A program made the translations under genes and the position numbers. The notes beneath the pieces are model-generated. The model searched no databases and was not told the origin of the DNA. It saw only the letters and a program-made list of their open reading frames with translations. 64,000 bases of DNA from Marinovum sp034669705. GTDB taxonomy: Bacteria; Pseudomonadota; Alphaproteobacteria; Rhodobacterales; Rhodobacteraceae. The DNA lies in assembly GCF_034669705.1 (NCBI RefSeq), contig NZ_JAXMOR010000010.1:1-64000 (forward strand), read 5' to 3'. Each line of letters opens with the position of its first letter. Within the stretch, counting starts at the first letter, position 1. This document shows positions 61,159 to 64,000 of this stretch, piece after piece.

Positions 61159-61728
61159 ATGTTTTACAAGGACGAACGGCTTGCGCTGTTCATCGATGGA
61201 TCCAATCTCTATGCGGCGGCAAAGGCGCTGGGATTTGACATCGACTACAAGCTTCTCCGACAGGAGTTCGTGCGACGCGGCAAGCTTTTGCGGGCGTTCT
61301 ATTACACGGCCCTGCTCGAGAACGAAGAGTACTCACCGATCCGCCCGCTTGTCGACTGGCTACATTACAATGGCTTTACCATGGTGACCAAGCCGGCCAA
61401 GGAATACACCGACAGCCAGGGTCGCCGAAAAGTGAAGGGCAACATGGACATCGAACTGACCGTCGATGCCATGGAACTGGCGCCGCGTGTGGATCACATC
61501 GTTCTGTTCTCCGGGGATGGGGATTTCCGGCCGCTGGTGGAGAGCCTCCAGCGTCAGGGCGTGCGGGTCTCGGTGGTGTCGACCATTCGCAGCCAGCCGC
61601 CGATGATCGCCGATGAGCTGCGCCGTCAGGCCGATAATTTCATCGAGCTCGACGGCCTGCGCGAGGTGATCGGACGGCCGCCGCGCGAACACCAGGAAGA
61701 CCGCACCGCCTCGGCCGCCGCCGGCTGA
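61159..61728 (+). CDS. NYN domain (LabA/DUF88) protein
   Basis: A 189-residue PIN-like NYN-domain protein, a predicted Mg-dependent RNase. The metal-binding acids are in ALFIDGSNLY (Asp), GNMDIELTVDAMEL (Asp) and LFSGDGDFRPLVE (Asp). LabA in cyanobacteria affects clock output, but targets here are unknown. GGAAGGG precedes ATG 61159; a longer in-frame extension from 61063 is unlikely. It is divergent from folK. Confidence 0.88.
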   Translation: MFYKDERLALFIDGSNLYAAAKALGFDIDYKLLRQEFVRRGKLLRAFYYTALLENEEYSPIRPLVDWLHYNGFTMVTKPAKEYTDSQGRRKVKGNMDIELTVDAMELAPRVDHIVLFSGDGDFRPLVESLQRQGVRVSVVSTIRSQPPMIADELRRQADNFIELDGLREVIGRPPREHQEDRTASAAAG

Positions 61729-61743
61729 CACCGGCGCTCGGGC

Positions 61744-62175
61744 TTGAGCGAACTGGCCTCACTGATCACGCTGTTCGCAGCGGCCTTCGGGGCGGCAACC
61801 CTGTTGCCGTTCCAGTCGGAAGTTGTCTTTGTCGGCATGCAGCTGCGCGAAACCGCGCCGCTGGGCCTGCTGCTGTTCTGGGCCAGCCTTGGCAACGTGC
61901 TGGGCTCCTGCGTCAATTACCTGATCGGCCGTTTCGCCGCGCAATACGAGGACCGGCGCTGGTTTCCGGTGTCGCGCCACGTGATGGCGCGGGCCGAGCG
62001 CTGGTACGCCAAATGGGGCTACTGGACCCTGCTGCTCAGCTGGGCGCCCTTCGGCGATGGCGTCACCGTCGTCGCCGGGGTGCTGCGCACCCGGTTCTGG
62101 CTGTTCCTGCTGCTGGTCACCCTTGCCAAGACCGGCCGCTACATCGTGCTGGCCTGGGCCACGGCGCAGATCTGA
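61744..62175 (+). CDS. YqaA-like DedA/VTT family membrane protein
   Basis: A 143-residue membrane protein of the YqaA / DedA (VTT) family. It has three hydrophobic spans and conserved EVVFVGMQL, NVLGSCVNYLIGR and WAPFGDGVTVVAG segments, the last being the F/Y-x-D/G-G type motif of DedA. Family roles include membrane homeostasis and lipid or ion handling. The start is TTG 61744 with a poor ribosome-binding site, 15 bp after the NYN stop, so coupling is likely. Its stop is 3 bp from the convergent cytochrome gene. Confidence 0.85.
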   Translation: MSELASLITLFAAAFGAATLLPFQSEVVFVGMQLRETAPLGLLLFWASLGNVLGSCVNYLIGRFAAQYEDRRWFPVSRHVMARAERWYAKWGYWTLLLSWAPFGDGVTVVAGVLRTRFWLFLLLVTLAKTGRYIVLAWATAQI

Positions 62176-62178
62176 GCG

Positions 62179-62646
62179 CTATTGCTGCGCCTCGACGCGG
62201 CGGTTGAGGTCGTTGTGCCTGGCGATGATCTCCTCGGGCCATTGCGCCTTGATGAAGGCCAGCACCGCCCGGATCTCATCGTCGCTCAGCAGATCGCCGA
62301 AGCCCTGCATGTCGGACACAATCGCACCGCCGGTCACCGCCTCGGTGCCCTGTTTGGTGATGGCAAAGAGCTGGGCATCGGAGTGATGCCAGGTGTGGCC
62401 GGTCTCGTCATGCGGCGGCGCGCGATAACCGCCGTCGTCGCGGCGATCGCGCCAGTCCTCTTCGCCTTCGAGCGCCGCGCCATGGCAGGCGGCGCAGTTT
62501 TCGGCATAGAGCGCCGCGCCCTGCGCGACGGCGGCGCTGTCCCAATAGGGAAACAGCCCTGCCGCATCCTCGGGTCGGTCGGCGCCGGCGAGCGGCGCGG
62601 CGGCCAGTGCCAGGGTCAGCGCGAGGGGAATGCCCGGTTTCATCAT
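62179..62646 (-). CDS. c-type cytochrome, class I
   Basis: A 155-residue periplasmic cytochrome c. The signal peptide (ALTLALAAAPLAGA) is followed by a single haem motif CAACH (51-55) and a probable Met axial ligand in VSDMQGFGDLL. Spacing fits a monohaem soluble cytochrome with electron-transfer function, partner unknown. It is divergent from ispH and convergent with the YqaA gene. Confidence 0.88.
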   Translation of the reverse strand: MMKPGIPLALTLALAAAPLAGADRPEDAAGLFPYWDSAAVAQGAALYAENCAACHGAALEGEEDWRDRRDDGGYRAPPHDETGHTWHHSDAQLFAITKQGTEAVTGGAIVSDMQGFGDLLSDDEIRAVLAFIKAQWPEEIIARHNDLNRRVEAQQ

Positions 62647-62783
62647 GCCTGTCTCTCCATCTTTGTGCCCCGCCTCGGGGCTTCCTGCGCCGGAAGGTCA
62701 AATCACCGCCGCGTGATCTTCGCCGCCACTGGACGCAGGCCGCCGGAACCATTACCTCGACCGCAACAGTCCCGGAGACCGCC

Positions 62784-63737
62784 ATGACCGCCTTGCCCCA
62801 GCTTACGCTCTATCTCGCCGCGCCGCGCGGCTTTTGCGCAGGCGTCGACCGGGCGATCAAGATCGTCGAGATGGCGCTGGAGAAGTGGGGTGCGCCGGTG
62901 TTTGTCCGCCACGAGATCGTGCACAACAAGTTTGTGGTCGACGACCTCAAGGCCAAGGGCGCGGTCTTTGTCGAGGAGCTCGAGGAGTGCCCCGATGACC
63001 GGCCGGTGATCTTCTCGGCCCATGGCGTGCCGAAATCGGTGCCGCAGGCGGCCGCGGCGCGCGAGATGGTCTTTGTCGATGCCACCTGCCCGCTGGTGTC
63101 TAAGGTCCATATCGAGGCCCAGCGCCATTTCGAGAACGGCTTGCAAATGATCATGATCGGCCACGCCGGCCATCCCGAGACCGTGGGCACCATGGGCCAG
63201 CTGCCAGAGGGCGAGGTGCTGCTGGTCGAGACCGTCGCCGACGTGGCCGAAGTGGCGGTGCGCGACCCCGGGCGGATCGCCTTCGTCACCCAGACCACCC
63301 TGTCGGTGGATGACACCGCCGAGATTGTCGCAGCGCTCAAGGCGCGGTTTCCGGCCATCGTCGGCCCGCACAAGGAAGACATCTGCTATGCCACCACCAA
63401 CCGCCAGGAGGCGGTCAAGGCGATGGCGGCACGCTGCGACGCCATGCTGGTGGTGGGCGCGCCCAACTCTTCGAACTCGCGCCGGCTGGTCGAGGTCGGC
63501 CGCCGTGCCGGCTGTGGCTATTCGCAGCTGGTCCAGCGCGCCACCGACATCGACTGGCGGGCGCTGGACGGCATCCGCTCGGTCGGCATCACCGCCGGTG
63601 CCTCGGCTCCGGAAGTGCTGGTGAACGAGGTGATCGACGCCTTCAGCGCGCGCTATGACGTCACCGTCGAGCAGGTCGAAACCGCCCGCGAGAACGTCGA
63701 GTTCAAGGTGCCCCGCGTGCTGCGCCAGCCGGCCTGA
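62784..63737 (+). CDS. ispH: 4-hydroxy-3-methylbut-2-enyl diphosphate reductase
   Basis: A 317-residue IspH (LytB) iron-sulfur enzyme, last step of the MEP isoprenoid pathway, giving IPP and DMAPP. The cluster cysteines are in APRGFCAGV (Cys18), DATCPLVSK and EDICYATTNRQ; the catalytic and substrate motifs are HGVPKSV and GAPNSSNSRRL. CCGGAGACC precedes ATG 62784. Confidence 0.97.
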   Translation: MTALPQLTLYLAAPRGFCAGVDRAIKIVEMALEKWGAPVFVRHEIVHNKFVVDDLKAKGAVFVEELEECPDDRPVIFSAHGVPKSVPQAAAAREMVFVDATCPLVSKVHIEAQRHFENGLQMIMIGHAGHPETVGTMGQLPEGEVLLVETVADVAEVAVRDPGRIAFVTQTTLSVDDTAEIVAALKARFPAIVGPHKEDICYATTNRQEAVKAMAARCDAMLVVGAPNSSNSRRLVEVGRRAGCGYSQLVQRATDIDWRALDGIRSVGITAGASAPEVLVNEVIDAFSARYDVTVEQVETARENVEFKVPRVLRQPA

Positions 63738-63760
63738 GACCGCCGGGGGATGGCGGCGTC

Positions 63761-63980
63761 AGACGGTGGCGCGGCGAGCGAAGCCGTTTGCCACTCCCGT
63801 CGCCGGCCGCGGACCCTTTGAATAGTCCCGTGGCGGCCCCGGCACCTCAGAGGTACTCCCGTGGCCGGCCGCGTCTGCGTTGCGCCTCCCGCGGGGCACC
63901 TTGCACTCCATTGTTCCTCTCGCGGCCAGCTTTGCCGCCACCGGCCGGTCGCCACCCCCTCCATCTGGTGTTGCCGCCAG
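63761..63980. repeat. Degenerate tandem repeat with ~31-bp period
   Basis: The pentamer TCCCG or a variant recurs at 63795, 63826, 63857, 63887, 63918 (TCTCG) and 63949 (TCGCC), spaced 31, 31, 30, 31 and 31 bp. Units share the core TCCCGTGGCCGGCCGCG with substitutions. Because 31 is not a multiple of three, this is not a coding repeat. Copies are too divergent for a typical CRISPR array. The array may continue past the window. Confidence 0.6.
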
Positions 63981-64000
63981 GCCCATGGGCGATAAGGGTC

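Noticed and set aside
63792..63980. Possible CRISPR array
   Set aside because: The repeat units differ at many positions and no constant repeat/variable spacer pattern or cas gene is seen; described instead as a degenerate tandem repeat.

Overview
The window is 64 kb of high-GC chromosomal DNA with bacterial gene density. Gene content and order point to an alphaproteobacterium of the Rhodobacterales (Roseobacter group). The evidence is an era / rnc / lepB / acpS / pdxJ / DUF2062 / rsh / rpoZ / folK block, an lptC-lptA-lptB-hpf-ptsN block, a dnaK-dnaJ pair behind an alphaproteobacterial heat-shock promoter, DUF1491, DUF2125, a Hint-domain protein, a DUF5928-type glycosyltransferase and a NodH-like sulfotransferase. 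I assign the group by recognition, not by a search. I found no rRNA, tRNA, CRISPR array, insertion sequence or prophage.

Layout. 0-13.5 kb: a short-chain dehydrogenase/crotonase pair, a DUF2125 exported protein, TetR, pmbA with an IMPase-family phosphatase, a CoA-binding protein, an orphan CoxL-type molybdoenzyme subunit with an overlapping DUF2235 hydrolase, a LOG protein, dapD and a glutamate-receptor-like ion channel. 13.6-20.1 kb: a Hint-related protein, then a same-strand run dapE-GNAT-DUF2064-YrhK-rnr. 20.1-20.6 kb: tandem intergenic repeats. 20.6-27.3 kb: alkB, dnaK-dnaJ, a DUF305 / glutaredoxin-MauE membrane pair and radC. 27.4-38.9 kb: an ABC-2 polysaccharide-export-type permease, a small exported Cys-rich protein with a YcnI-like copper protein, and a long same-strand run cysQ-GT2-galU-galE-GT4-GT2-GT14-sulfotransferase that reads as a surface-glycan assembly and sulfation locus. 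39-43 kb: ptsN, hpf, the LPS-transport genes lptBAC and an RNase D. 43-48.7 kb: a 0.9 kb non-coding leader, an ExoY-type sugar transferase, ytoQ, mscL, a DUF1801 protein, moaE-moaD-pgsA and two tandem META-domain proteins. 48.8-62 kb: the recO to folK housekeeping block on the minus strand, interrupted by a plus-strand unknown gene and a choline-sulfatase-like gene. 61-64 kb: a NYN-domain protein, a DedA-like membrane protein, cytochrome c, ispH and a degenerate 31-bp-period repeat running toward the window end.

How the genes work together. GalU and GalE supply UDP-glucose and UDP-galactose, the glycosyltransferases and ExoY-like initiator assemble glycan, the sulfotransferase modifies it, and CysQ would remove the PAP that sulfotransfer releases. 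This link is inference from co-location. The LPS-bridge genes, CDP-alcohol transferase, signal peptidase and MscL are envelope functions nearby. The most unusual items are the pore-loop change in the glutamate-receptor-like channel, the crotonase lacking both catalytic glutamates, the Hint protein without its cysteine, the glutaredoxin-MauE fusion, and several families of intergenic repeats and hairpins, including a 49-bp inverted repeat pair bracketing 6.5 kb.
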